Position numbers and translations under genes: made by a program | In this document: positions 1 to 8,840 of the stretch, one piece after another | Position numbering within the stretch: the first letter of the stretch is position 1 | Layout of the letters: the number at the start of each line of letters is the position of its first letter | The notes under the pieces: model-generated | The model's input: only the letters and a program-made list of their open reading frames with translations | Told to the model about the DNA's origin: nothing | Database searches by the model: none | NCBI GenBank assembly: GCA_964610025.1 | Contig: CAZSTX010000029.1 | Coordinates: forward strand, 1 to 25,023 | Direction: 5' to 3' | Length of the DNA stretch: 25,023 bases | Source: UBA5266 sp964610025 | GTDB taxonomy: Bacteria > Bacteroidota > Bacteroidia > Bacteroidales > WCHB1-69

Positions 1-36
1 CATGAATACATAGGACATGTAACTTTATTGAAATAA
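1..36 (+). CDS. Possible C-terminal tail of an upstream gene (partial)
   Basis: Frame 1 is open from the first base and reads HEYIGHVTLLK before a TAA stop at 34-36; the other two forward frames stop within a few codons. A strong terminator follows 22 bases later, as expected behind the end of a rightward gene. Eleven residues are too few to name a family, and the open frame could be chance. Confidence 0.4.
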   Translation, partial: HEYIGHVTLLK

Positions 37-58
37 ATTAAAAGAAAAAACTATATTT

Positions 59-88
59 AAGAGAGAGTAATGCATTACTCTCTCTTTT
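59..88 (+). terminator. Rho-independent terminator, 28-base perfect palindrome
   Basis: Bases 59-86 form a perfect inverted repeat: AAGAGAGAGTAATG pairs with CATTACTCTCTCTT, and the right arm runs into a short T tract ending at 88. As RNA it would fold into a long hairpin with a minimal loop. It sits 22 bases after the possible end of an upstream gene and about 90 bases before the next start, so it most likely ends the upstream transcript. The A-rich left flank means it could also work on the minus strand. Confidence 0.75.
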
Positions 89-176
89 GGTATAGTCTTA
101 TGATGAATTATTTTTAAAATTTATGCAATAAGAGAAGTATTTTTACATTAATATATATTGTATTACTTTGTATAAT

Positions 177-2750
177 ATGAAACAGTTTTATGTGTTGATT
201 ATTCTTTCTTTTTTATCTGTTTATGTATATGCTACACATGAACGAGCAGGGGAGATAGTATATAAGCATATCGGAGGATTAACGTATGAAATTACTTTGA
301 TTACTTATACATATAGTCCGAGTCCAGCTGATAGAAACGAATTAGAAGTATTTTGGGGAGATGCTACATCAGATATTATAAAAAGAACATCAAAAATAAA
401 TATGGGAAATGAAGTACAAAAGAATATATATACAGGTAGGCATACTTATCCTGCAATGGGTTCTTATATTATTTCAATGGAAGACCCAAATCGCAATCAA
501 GGGATAATTAATGTTCCTAACTCTGTTGATATTCCATTTTATATAGAATCAGAATTGATTATTAATCCTTTTCTTAAATATAATAATTCGCCTATACTCG
601 AAAATCCACCCATCGATATTGGTTGCGTAGGAAAACCATTTTATCATAATCCAGGTGCAATAGATTTAGATGGAGATAGTTTGGTTTATTCTTTGATAAA
701 GTGTAAAGGTTATAACGGACAAGATATACCAGGATATACGATGCCATCAGCATCTAATAGTATTAGTATCAACTCGATGACAGGTGATTTTTATTGGGAT
801 TCACCTGTCTTACAAGGGGAATATAATATAGCTATTTTAATAGAAGAATATAGATATGGTGTAAAAGTAGGGTCTATTGTACGTGATATGCAAATTATTA
901 TTATGGCATGCAATAATAATCCTCCTATAATAGAAACTATAATGGATACTTGTATTAATGCGGGCGATATTTTGTCATTTAAAGTACTTGCAAAAGATAT
1001 TGATTTTGCGCAAACAGTTACATTAACTGCAACGAGTTCTATTTTTTATTTACAAGATTCTTTGGCTTATTTTAATCAACCTATAATGGGGAGAGATTCA
1101 GTGTATACTTATTTTACGTGGTATACAAATTGTAATCATATTCAAAAACAACCTTATAGTATTGTTTTCAAAGCAAAAGATAATGGAGCACCTGTAAGTT
1201 TAGTGAGTATGAAGACTGTAAATGTGCAAATAGTTGCTCCTGCTCCAAAAAATGTGCAGATTTCATCATTTGAAAAATCGGCAATTCTATCTTGGGATTC
1301 AACTTGTAGTAATGCTTCAGGATATAAAATATATCGTAGAGAAGGAAAATATGGGTTTGTTCCAGCACATTGCGAAACAGGAGTTCCTGTATATACTAAC
1401 TATAAATTAATAGGGCAGAATAAATCGCAAAACAACACTGTTTTTGTCGATGATGATAAAGGAAAAGGGTTAAAACATGGGATAGAGTATTGTTATCTTA
1501 TAATAGCTTATTATGAAGACGAAGCCGAAAGTTATGCTTCTGCAGAAGTGTGTGTGATGATAGAAAAATACCTTCCTATTATTACACATGTCAGTGTAGA
1601 AGAAACAGATTTGAAAAATGGGAAACTATTAATTAAATGGGTACTTCCAACAGAAATAGACACTATGCAGTTTCCAGGACCTTATTCTTTATCGTTAAAA
1701 CGTACGACAAATATAACTTCTGATTTAACAACGATATATACATTTTCTAATTTAAATGATACTAGCTATATAGATAGTTTGTTAAATACAAAACAACATA
1801 AATTTTACTACCAATTAGGCATGTATAATAATACAAACAAAACGCCTACTTTAATCGACTATTCCGATATAGCCTCTTCTGTTTTTTTAACGATTGATTC
1901 TACTGATAGAGCATTATTGTTGTCATGGGAAGAAGATGTGCCGTGGCATAATTCGCTTTATACTATTTTTAAATTTAATTCACAGACTTTAACATTTGAT
2001 TCTATAGCGGCAACTAATCAATCTTATTATAAAGATAACAATCTAATAAATCGTAATCAGTATTGTTATTATATTCGCTCTACTGGCTATTATGATGATA
2101 CAACTATTGTAAAACCACTTTATAATAAATCTCAGATTCAATGTGCAATACCATACGACAATGTCAATCCATGTACCCCTATTTTAAAAGGAGAAACCGA
2201 CTGTTATAATATAGAACTTGAATGGTATTTTCCTTTTGATACCTGCTTTGATGATATTGCTAAATATTATATTTATTATACCAATCATATTAATGGAGAT
2301 TATCACATTTTAGATACTATCGAAGATAAGTATCAGCAAAACTATACAATGAAAGATTTAAAATCAGTTGTAGGATGTTTTTCCATCGTTGCTATTGATT
2401 CTATCAAAAACAAAAGTAGTTTTAGCAATAAAATATGTTTTGATATAGATTTATGCAATCCTTATCGTTTCCCTAATGTGTTTTCTCCTAATGGAGATGG
2501 TCATAATGATGTCTTTACCCCATTTCAACCTTACGAAATGGTAGAAAGCGTTAATATGCGTATTTATAATCGATGGGGTGGATTAGTTTTTCAAACAAAT
2601 AATCCTGATATTCTTTGGGATGGAACAAACCAATATAATAATAAAAAGTGTGCTGATGGAGTTTATTTTTATGCGTGTGATGTAAGAGAATACACTCTTT
2701 ATGGCATACGCACTCGATTTTTACAAGGAAGTATAACGATAGTTAGATAA
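177..2750 (+). CDS. Secreted T9SS cargo protein with FN3-like repeats and gliding-type C-terminal sorting domain
   Basis: An 857-residue exported, probably surface-attached or released protein. The start is ATG at 177, which puts a classic signal peptide first (MKQFYVLIILSFLSVYVYA) with cleavage probably before THERAG; an in-frame TTG at 168 would only add three residues. The first ~240 residues match the THERAGEI...GGLTYEIT type of Bacteroidetes extracellular protein, with an Asp-rich DLDGDSLVYSL segment near residue 168. From about residue 350 there are fibronectin type III-like segments (LSWDSTCSNASGYKIYRR, LSWEEDVPW, IELEWYFPFD). The last ~90 residues hold FSPNGDGHNDVF, IYNRWGGLVF, WDGT and DGVYFY, the hallmarks of the gliding-motility-associated C-terminal domain, a type B sorting signal for type IX secretion. 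Ligand unknown; an adhesin or cell-surface scaffold is inferred. No T9SS machinery genes lie in this window. ribE follows after 21 bases. Confidence 0.93.
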   Translation: MKQFYVLIILSFLSVYVYATHERAGEIVYKHIGGLTYEITLITYTYSPSPADRNELEVFWGDATSDIIKRTSKINMGNEVQKNIYTGRHTYPAMGSYIISMEDPNRNQGIINVPNSVDIPFYIESELIINPFLKYNNSPILENPPIDIGCVGKPFYHNPGAIDLDGDSLVYSLIKCKGYNGQDIPGYTMPSASNSISINSMTGDFYWDSPVLQGEYNIAILIEEYRYGVKVGSIVRDMQIIIMACNNNPPIIETIMDTCINAGDILSFKVLAKDIDFAQTVTLTATSSIFYLQDSLAYFNQPIMGRDSVYTYFTWYTNCNHIQKQPYSIVFKAKDNGAPVSLVSMKTVNVQIVAPAPKNVQISSFEKSAILSWDSTCSNASGYKIYRREGKYGFVPAHCETGVPVYTNYKLIGQNKSQNNTVFVDDDKGKGLKHGIEYCYLIIAYYEDEAESYASAEVCVMIEKYLPIITHVSVEETDLKNGKLLIKWVLPTEIDTMQFPGPYSLSLKRTTNITSDLTTIYTFSNLNDTSYIDSLLNTKQHKFYYQLGMYNNTNKTPTLIDYSDIASSVFLTIDSTDRALLLSWEEDVPWHNSLYTIFKFNSQTLTFDSIAATNQSYYKDNNLINRNQYCYYIRSTGYYDDTTIVKPLYNKSQIQCAIPYDNVNPCTPILKGETDCYNIELEWYFPFDTCFDDIAKYYIYYTNHINGDYHILDTIEDKYQQNYTMKDLKSVVGCFSIVAIDSIKNKSSFSNKICFDIDLCNPYRFPNVFSPNGDGHNDVFTPFQPYEMVESVNMRIYNRWGGLVFQTNNPDILWDGTNQYNNKKCADGVYFYACDVREYTLYGIRTRFLQGSITIVR

Positions 2751-2771
2751 TAATTAAAATATAAAATAAGT

Positions 2772-3380
2772 ATGTTTACAGGAATTGTTGAAAAAACAGG
2801 TAAAGTAGTTGATATAATTCACGAAAATACCAATGTGCATTTTGTAATAGAAGTAGATTTTGTCAATGAACTTAAAATAGACCAAAGCATGAGCCATGAT
2901 GGTTGTTGCTTAACAATTGTAAAAATAGATAAAGAAAAAAATCAATACGTTGTAACCGCTATGCAAGAGACATTAATTAAAACAAATTTAGGAACTTGGA
3001 ACGTAGGTTATGAGGTTAATTTAGAGCGTAGTATGAAGATGGACGCTCGTTTTGATGGACATATTGTACAAGGGCATGTAGACCAAACAGCACGTTGTGT
3101 AAAGGTAATAGACGAAAATGGCAGTTGGAGATATTATTTTGAATACGACCCACAAGAAAATAATATAACTGTTCCCAAAGGTTCTATATCTGTAAACGGT
3201 GTAAGTTTAACGGTCGTAGATTCCGAAAAAGGTATGTTTTCAGTAGCTATTATTCCATATACTCATGAAGTTACAAATTTTCATAATTTCAAAAAAGGAA
3301 CCGTTGTTAATATAGAATTTGATGTATTTGGAAAATATGTGGCTCGTTTATTAGAACAGTATTTTGAAAATAAAAATTAG
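2772..3380 (+). CDS. ribE: Riboflavin synthase, alpha subunit
   Basis: A 202-residue cytoplasmic enzyme that converts two 6,7-dimethyl-8-ribityllumazine molecules into riboflavin and a pyrimidine by-product, the last step of riboflavin synthesis. The N-terminus MFTGIVEKTGKV is the family signature. Two lumazine-binding barrels are visible: the first with HDGCCLTIV near residue 45 and the second, after GHIVQGHVDQTA near residue 97, with SVNGVSLTVV near residue 142. Length matches the usual ~200 residues. The start follows the upstream gene by 21 bases and DUF4301 follows 18 bases later, so the three may share a transcript. The product is the precursor of the FAD used by EtfAB and the acyl-CoA dehydrogenase encoded just downstream. 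Some genomes call this gene ribC. Confidence 0.96.
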   Translation: MFTGIVEKTGKVVDIIHENTNVHFVIEVDFVNELKIDQSMSHDGCCLTIVKIDKEKNQYVVTAMQETLIKTNLGTWNVGYEVNLERSMKMDARFDGHIVQGHVDQTARCVKVIDENGSWRYYFEYDPQENNITVPKGSISVNGVSLTVVDSEKGMFSVAIIPYTHEVTNFHNFKKGTVVNIEFDVFGKYVARLLEQYFENKN

Positions 3381-3398
3381 TATTAAAAATAATCATAT

Positions 3399-4949
3399 AT
3401 GCAAGGGGAAATTAATTTTACAACTAAAGATAAAAAACAAATAGAACAATTAGGTTTAGATATTGATAGTGTAACCAATCAAATAAATATCATTACTAAA
3501 GGCAATACTTTTGTTAATGTTGTTGCACCTGCGACTGTAGATAAAGGGATAACGGTATTAACAAAAGAAGAAATAAAAGAGTATGTATTGGCTTTCGATA
3601 AAGAAATTAAAAATAAAAAACTGCTAAAATTTGTTCCTGCTTCAGGGGCTGCAACACGTATGTTTAAAGATGTTTTTAATTTTTACGAAAAGTACACTCC
3701 TGAATTAAATACGGATACATCTTTTGTGGAACAAGGATTGTTTTTGATGAAAAATTTTAAAAAAATTGCTTTTTATGAGCTTTTAAAACAATCTCTTGCG
3801 AAAAAAAAACTTGATAGCGATAAGTTGTTAAAAGAAGCTAATTATAAACCTATTATTCAAGAATTGCTATTTCAAGAAGGATTAAATTACGCTTTTTTAC
3901 CCAAAGGTTTATTGATATTTCATCAATACAAAGAGGAGCTGCGGACTGCTTTTGAAGAACATTTAGTAGAAGGAAGTTTATATGCTAAAAACTCGGATAA
4001 CAAGGTGTATTTACATTTTACAATATCTCCCGAACATGCCGATTTGTTCAATAATTTATTACATAGAGTAGTCGAAATTTATGAGAAAAGAATGGGGGTA
4101 AATTATGAAATAGACTTTTCTTATCAATCCGTTAGTAGCAATACTATTGCATTAACAGAAGATAATCAGCTGTTTAGAAATGAAGATGAAAATTTAGAAT
4201 TTCGTCCAGGAGGACATGGAAGTTTATTAGAAAATGTATCAGCTTTAGATGCAGATGTTGTCTTTATTAAAAATATTGATAATATTACAACAGATGCAAG
4301 AAAAAAAGATACAATAGAACTAAAAAAAACACTTGCAGTTTTATTGTTAAAGTTACAGAGCCAATGTTTTGAGTATTTGCATCGTTTAAAAAATAAAAAT
4401 TTAACGATAAAGGAATTAAATAATATAAAAAAATTCATACAACATGATTTACATAGTATGTTGCCTGAAAATTATTCTACGCTATCAATAGATATGCAAC
4501 ATAATATGTTGTTTGATATCTTGAATCGTCCTATGCGCGTTTGTGGTATGGTAAAAAGAGAAAATGAACCTGGCGGAGGTCCTTTTTGGCTGCAAGACGC
4601 TAAAGGGAAAATTTCGCTTCAAATAGTAGAAACATCTGAAATAAATCTAAAGGATAGCAAACAGTTGCAGCTACTCGAAAATTCAGAATATTTTAATCCG
4701 GTTGATTTAGTCTGTGGAATTAAAAATTATAAAGGAGAAAAATTTAATTTATCAGAATATACAGACAATAATCGTTATTTTATTTCATTGAAATCGAAAA
4801 ATGGAAAAAATCTTAAATCCTTAGAATATCCAGGTTTATGGAATGGTGCAATGTCGGATTGGATAACACTTTTTATAGCCGTACCTTTATCAACATTTAC
4901 ACCTGTTAAAACAGTCAATGATTTGTTAAGAGAAGAACATTTGAATTAG
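3399..4949 (+). CDS. DUF4301 family protein, function unknown
   Basis: A 516-residue soluble protein with no signal peptide or membrane segment, recognisable as the DUF4301 family common in Bacteroidetes. Conserved-looking blocks are LKFVPASGAATRMFKD near residue 80, FRPGGHGSLLENV near residue 270, VFIKNIDNI near residue 287, and RVCGMVKRENEPGGGPFW near residue 380; near the C-terminus it reads PGLWNGAMSDW. The PASGAATRM loop followed by a GGHGSLLEN block resembles the nucleotide-binding loop and downstream motif of sugar nucleotidyltransferases, so a sugar-1-phosphate nucleotidyltransferase-like fold is a reasonable guess, but that is inference and the substrate is unknown. It starts 18 bases after ribE and is probably cotranscribed with it. 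Confidence 0.9.
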   Translation: MQGEINFTTKDKKQIEQLGLDIDSVTNQINIITKGNTFVNVVAPATVDKGITVLTKEEIKEYVLAFDKEIKNKKLLKFVPASGAATRMFKDVFNFYEKYTPELNTDTSFVEQGLFLMKNFKKIAFYELLKQSLAKKKLDSDKLLKEANYKPIIQELLFQEGLNYAFLPKGLLIFHQYKEELRTAFEEHLVEGSLYAKNSDNKVYLHFTISPEHADLFNNLLHRVVEIYEKRMGVNYEIDFSYQSVSSNTIALTEDNQLFRNEDENLEFRPGGHGSLLENVSALDADVVFIKNIDNITTDARKKDTIELKKTLAVLLLKLQSQCFEYLHRLKNKNLTIKELNNIKKFIQHDLHSMLPENYSTLSIDMQHNMLFDILNRPMRVCGMVKRENEPGGGPFWLQDAKGKISLQIVETSEINLKDSKQLQLLENSEYFNPVDLVCGIKNYKGEKFNLSEYTDNNRYFISLKSKNGKNLKSLEYPGLWNGAMSDWITLFIAVPLSTFTPVKTVNDLLREEHLN

Positions 4950-5198
4950 CATTTTATATAAACTACGCCTAAAGAGAGCGAAAAAATGCACTTTTAAGAC
5001 TTGTTTAATCTCAAGAGTAAATTCAAATAAGCTTTTAAATGCTTATCTGATAGAAAGATAAATATTTGTAGTTTTTGCTTATTTTTGTTTATATCTTTTT
5101 GATTATCATTTTATAATCTTATTTTTTTTGCTAATCTTATGATGTGTTATTTTTTTTATACTTTTGCAGGCAATCAAAAAATATTAAATTTATAATAT
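4950..5198. other. Intergenic region carrying the etf promoter
   Basis: 249 bases of AT-rich DNA without an open frame of any length. A 6-base inverted repeat (TTATCT at 5043-5048 with AGATAA at 5056-5061) could form a weak hairpin, but no T tract follows, so I do not call a terminator. The useful content is the promoter-like element immediately upstream of etfB. A second -7 match, TATTTTTG at 5080-5087, may be background in such T-rich sequence. Confidence 0.6.
5159..5166 (+). promoter_or_regulatory. Bacteroidetes -7 promoter element for etfBA-acd
   Basis: TACTTTTG matches the TAnnTTTG consensus recognised by the Bacteroidetes primary sigma factor. It lies 33 bases before the etfB ATG, giving a leader of about 25 bases. 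No clean TTTG -33 box is seen at the usual distance; TGTG at 5143-5146 is the nearest candidate. Confidence 0.6.
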
Positions 5199-6068
5199 AT
5201 GAAGTTCAAAATTGTTGTTTTAGCAAAACAAGTTCCCGACACTCGAAATGTAAGCAAAGATGCTATGAAAGAAGATGGGACAGTAAACAGAGGAGCACTT
5301 CCGGCTATTTTTAATCCAGATGATTTAAATGCTTTAGAGTTGGCATTAACAATAAAAGACACACTCAAAGATGTTGAAATTATTGTTTTAACGATGGGAC
5401 CAACTCGTGCAGCAGAGATTATTAGAGAATCCATTTACCGAGGAGCTGACAAAGGTTATTTATTAACAGACCGTAAATTTGCAGGTTCTGATACTTTAGC
5501 TACTTCTTATGCTTTAAGTAAAGCAGTAGATAAAATTAAACCCGATTTAGTAGTTTGTGGATTACAAGCTATTGATGGCGATACTGCACAAGTAGGACCG
5601 CAAGTAGCAGAAAAATTAAATTTTCCACAAGTAACTTATGTAGAAAAATTAGAAAGTATTGACAACAAGCAAATGGTGCTTACTCGTCGTCTTGAAAGAG
5701 GTGTCGAAACAGTGTCGGTGTCATTTCCTGCATTAATAACAGTACATAGTTCAGCAGCGCCTTGTCGTCCAATGCATGCAAAACGTATGATGAAATATAA
5801 ATACGCTCACACAATCAGCGAACTACAAGAACAAAATCGCGATTACACCGATTTGTTTAAAGAAAAACCTTATTTGCATATCGAAGAATGGAATACTGAA
5901 ACAGTAGGAGCTGATGAAAAACATCTTGGCTTGGGAGGTTCACCCACTAAGGTAAAAGAAATAGAAAGTGTAGTATTAGTTCAGAAAGAATCGAAACGTT
6001 TTACAGAAAAAGACCAAGATATTGATCAATTAATGAAAGAATTATTAGAAACAAGAGTAATTGGATAA
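5199..6068 (+). CDS. etfB: Electron transfer flavoprotein, beta subunit
   Basis: A 289-residue soluble subunit of the EtfAB heterodimer, which carries electrons between acyl-CoA dehydrogenases and an acceptor. It opens with KIVVLAKQVPDTRNV, the standard EtfB start, and shows the ETF-fold blocks FNPDDLNALELAL, GADKGYLLTDRKFAGSDTLATS and VVCGLQAIDGDTAQVGPQVA, followed by the nucleotide-contacting RRLERGVETV region near residue 170. Length is slightly above the ~260 typical of proteobacterial EtfB and in line with anaerobe-type versions. The stop is separated from the etfA start by two bases, so translation of the two subunits is probably coupled. Whether the complex simply transfers electrons or bifurcates them cannot be decided by eye. 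Confidence 0.96.
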   Translation: MKFKIVVLAKQVPDTRNVSKDAMKEDGTVNRGALPAIFNPDDLNALELALTIKDTLKDVEIIVLTMGPTRAAEIIRESIYRGADKGYLLTDRKFAGSDTLATSYALSKAVDKIKPDLVVCGLQAIDGDTAQVGPQVAEKLNFPQVTYVEKLESIDNKQMVLTRRLERGVETVSVSFPALITVHSSAAPCRPMHAKRMMKYKYAHTISELQEQNRDYTDLFKEKPYLHIEEWNTETVGADEKHLGLGGSPTKVKEIESVVLVQKESKRFTEKDQDIDQLMKELLETRVIG

Positions 6069-6070
6069 TT

Positions 6071-7090
6071 ATGAAAAATATATTTGTTTATTGTGAATTA
6101 ACAGAAGAACATCGTATTGCTGATGTATCATTAGAGTTGTTATCAAAAGGGAAAAAATTAGCAGATACTTTAGGTCTTGCATTAGAAGCAGTAGTATTAG
6201 GTACACAGTTAGATAAAGCATTGGAACAATTGCGTTTTTTTGGTATATCGACGATACATTATGCCGATAATGAGCAACTGTTTCCTTATAAAACTTTAAC
6301 ACACACCAAACTGGTTCAAACATTGTTCGAAAAAGAACAGCCAGAAATAGCATTATTTGGCGCCACTTCTATTGGACGCGATTTAGCACCACGCATATCT
6401 TCCTCTTTACGATGCGGGCTGACAGCAGATTGTACGAATTTAGTAATTGGTAATCATGAAGATAAACTTAAAAAGATCAATTATAAAAATTTACTTTATC
6501 AAATCAGACCTGCTTTTGGCGGTAACATTATTGCTACTATTATTAATCCAGAAACACGTCCACAGATGGCTACTGTAAGAGAAGGAGTAATGAAATTAGA
6601 GCCTCAAACTGTAAAAAATAATCCTATTAAAAAAGAGATAGATATCTCTGTATTAAATACTGCTGGCGAAAAAGTAGAAATATTGCACCGACATATTGAA
6701 CCACCTAAAGTTAATCTGAAAGCAGCGCAAATTATGATTGCTGGCGGTTATGGTATGGGCAGTAAAGAAAATTTTAATATTCTTTATGAATTAGCTGACT
6801 TATTAGGAGCCGAAGTAGGAGGGACACGTGCAGCTGTAGATGCTGGTTTTTGTACTCATGAGCGTCAAATAGGACAAACAGGTGTTACAGTACGACCTAA
6901 ATTATATATTGCTTGTGGTATTTCAGGAGCTGTACAACATCGTGCAGGAATGGATCAGTCGTCTAAAATAATTAGTATTAATACTTCTATTCATGCACCT
7001 ATTAATGCTATTGCCGATTATGTAGTCATAGGCGAAGTGATGAAAATCATTCCTAAAATAATACAATCTTATAAAAAACAAATTAAGTAA
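6071..7090 (+). CDS. etfA: Electron transfer flavoprotein, alpha subunit
   Basis: A 339-residue partner of EtfB that holds the FAD. The N-terminal ETF domain starts NIFVYCELTEEHRIADVS and contains ALFGATSIGRDLAPRIS. The C-terminal FAD-binding domain is complete: GGYGMGSKENF, then GAEVGGTRAAVDAG, QIGQTGVTVRPKLYIACG, ISGAVQHRAGM and a final ADYVVIGEV. The usual VGASR is VGGTR here, a Ser-to-Thr change next to the FAD-contacting Arg, and the segment INTSIHAPINAIADY replaces the common INKDPDAPIF form. It sits between etfB and an acyl-CoA dehydrogenase, the expected operon. No ETF:quinone oxidoreductase gene is present in the window. Confidence 0.96.
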   Translation: MKNIFVYCELTEEHRIADVSLELLSKGKKLADTLGLALEAVVLGTQLDKALEQLRFFGISTIHYADNEQLFPYKTLTHTKLVQTLFEKEQPEIALFGATSIGRDLAPRISSSLRCGLTADCTNLVIGNHEDKLKKINYKNLLYQIRPAFGGNIIATIINPETRPQMATVREGVMKLEPQTVKNNPIKKEIDISVLNTAGEKVEILHRHIEPPKVNLKAAQIMIAGGYGMGSKENFNILYELADLLGAEVGGTRAAVDAGFCTHERQIGQTGVTVRPKLYIACGISGAVQHRAGMDQSSKIISINTSIHAPINAIADYVVIGEVMKIIPKIIQSYKKQIK

Positions 7091-7121
7091 TTAAAAGAAT
7101 AATATTAAATATCATATAAAA

Positions 7122-8834
7122 ATGGAAAACTTTTTTTCAGATAATGAACATTTAAAATTTCACTTATCGCATCCGTTGATGAAAAACATAGTGAAATTGA
7201 GTGAAAATGATTATACAGAATGTAAACTATACGACTATGCACCTCTCGATTTTGAAGATGCGATAGATTCCTATGTCAAGGTATTAGAAGTAATAGGAGA
7301 AATATGTGGCGAGACCATTGCTCCAAATGCAGAAGATGTGGATAAAGAAGGAGTAACTTTATCAGACAATATTGTTACATATGCAAAAGGAACACAACAA
7401 AACCATGAGATGTTGCAAAAGGCAGGAATGTACGGTTTGTCGTTACCACGTAAATATGATGGGTTAAATTTTCCGATGGTACTTACCATTATGGCTGCCG
7501 AAATGATAGCACGTGCAGATGCAAGTTTTTCTAATATTTGGAGTTTACAAGATTGCGCAGAAACTATCAATGAATTTGCTTCTGATGATTTAAAAAATCA
7601 ATATTTACCTCTTATTCATAAAGGTTATACATGCTCTATGGTTTTAACCGAACCTGATGCCGGCTCTGATTTACAATCTGTAATGTTAAAAGCACATTAT
7701 GATAACGAGGAAAAATGCTGGAGATTAAATGGAGTTAAAAGATTTATTACCAATGGAGATGCTGATATACAATTAGTATTAGCACGTTCAGAAGAAGATT
7801 CTACCGATGCCAGAGGGCTTTCATGCTTCCTTTACAATCGTATGGACAATGCAGTTGTTGTACGTCGTGTAGAAAATAAATTAGGAATCAAAGGGGCGCC
7901 TACTTGTGAGTTAGTATATAAAAATGCTCCGGCACAATTGATAGGAGACGAGCGCATGGGACTTATTAAATATGTGATGTCGCTTATGAATGCTGCCCGT
8001 TTAGGGATTGGAGCACAATCGGTTGGGTTGGCAGAAGCCGCTTATAGAGAAGGATTGAAATATGCACATGAACGAGAACAATTTGGAAAGAAAATTATAG
8101 AGTTTGCTCCTGTCTACGAAATGCTTGCTGTTATGCGTGCCAAAACTGACGGTATTCGTTCTTTGCTTTACGAAACTGCTCGATTTGTTGATATGTATAA
8201 ATTACTTACTAAATTAAGTAAAGTAAGAACACTTACTAGTGAAGAAAGAGATACAATGAAATATTATCAACGTTTAGCCGATGTATATACTCCTCTTTTA
8301 AAATTATTTTCCAGCGAATATTGTAATCAAATATCATACGATGCGATACAAATACATGGAGGAACTGGTTATATGAAAGATTTTTCAGTAGAAAGATTGT
8401 ACCGCGATGCGCGTATTACAAGTATATATGAAGGAACATCTCAATTACAAGTCGTGGCAGCTATCAAAGGCATTGGAGCTGGTGGATTTTTGAAACGGAT
8501 TAAAGAATATGAAGCAATAAATGTAAAACCAGAACTGCAAGTACTGAAAACGACACTTATTGAAATGACTAATCAATTAGATAATACTATTCTGTTTCTT
8601 AAAGATAAAAACAATACAGAAGTATATGATTTTAATGCTCGCCGTTTAGTAGAAATGGCAGGTAATATTATTATAGGATATTTATTATTATTAGACGCTG
8701 ATAATTGCGATAAATATGAAAATTCGTCTCGTGTTTTTATTAGAATGATAAAAGCTCAAAATCAAGAAAGAGAAAATTATATTAAAAATTTCACTGAAAA
8801 CGATTTAGCTGCTCATCAAGCTATCAAAGAATAA
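7122..8834 (+). CDS. Acyl-CoA dehydrogenase family protein, long form
   Basis: A 570-residue FAD enzyme expected to introduce or remove the alpha-beta double bond of acyl-CoA thioesters, exchanging electrons with the EtfAB pair encoded 31 bases upstream. The core holds MVLTEPDAGSDLQSV near residue 175 and LNGVKRFITNGDAD near residue 203 (FAD-contact region), AREREQFGK-like HEREQFGKKI near residue 322, and QIHGGTGYMKDFSVERLYRD. The catalytic base is the Glu in SIYEGTSQLQ at residue 437, the position used by short- and medium-chain members. The protein is about 190 residues longer than butyryl-CoA dehydrogenase, with an N-terminal extension and a C-terminal helical extension of ~125 residues. 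Acyl chain length is unknown. It ends only six bases from the oppositely oriented radA. Confidence 0.93.
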   Translation: MENFFSDNEHLKFHLSHPLMKNIVKLSENDYTECKLYDYAPLDFEDAIDSYVKVLEVIGEICGETIAPNAEDVDKEGVTLSDNIVTYAKGTQQNHEMLQKAGMYGLSLPRKYDGLNFPMVLTIMAAEMIARADASFSNIWSLQDCAETINEFASDDLKNQYLPLIHKGYTCSMVLTEPDAGSDLQSVMLKAHYDNEEKCWRLNGVKRFITNGDADIQLVLARSEEDSTDARGLSCFLYNRMDNAVVVRRVENKLGIKGAPTCELVYKNAPAQLIGDERMGLIKYVMSLMNAARLGIGAQSVGLAEAAYREGLKYAHEREQFGKKIIEFAPVYEMLAVMRAKTDGIRSLLYETARFVDMYKLLTKLSKVRTLTSEERDTMKYYQRLADVYTPLLKLFSSEYCNQISYDAIQIHGGTGYMKDFSVERLYRDARITSIYEGTSQLQVVAAIKGIGAGGFLKRIKEYEAINVKPELQVLKTTLIEMTNQLDNTILFLKDKNNTEVYDFNARRLVEMAGNIIIGYLLLLDADNCDKYENSSRVFIRMIKAQNQERENYIKNFTENDLAAHQAIKE

Positions 8835-8840
8835 TAAAAA

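Noticed and set aside
168..176. TTG start for the T9SS cargo gene
   Set aside because: It adds only three residues before the ATG at 177, where a typical signal peptide begins.
5043..5061. Hairpin after the DUF4301 gene as a terminator
   Set aside because: Six-base AT-rich stem with no T tract directly after it.
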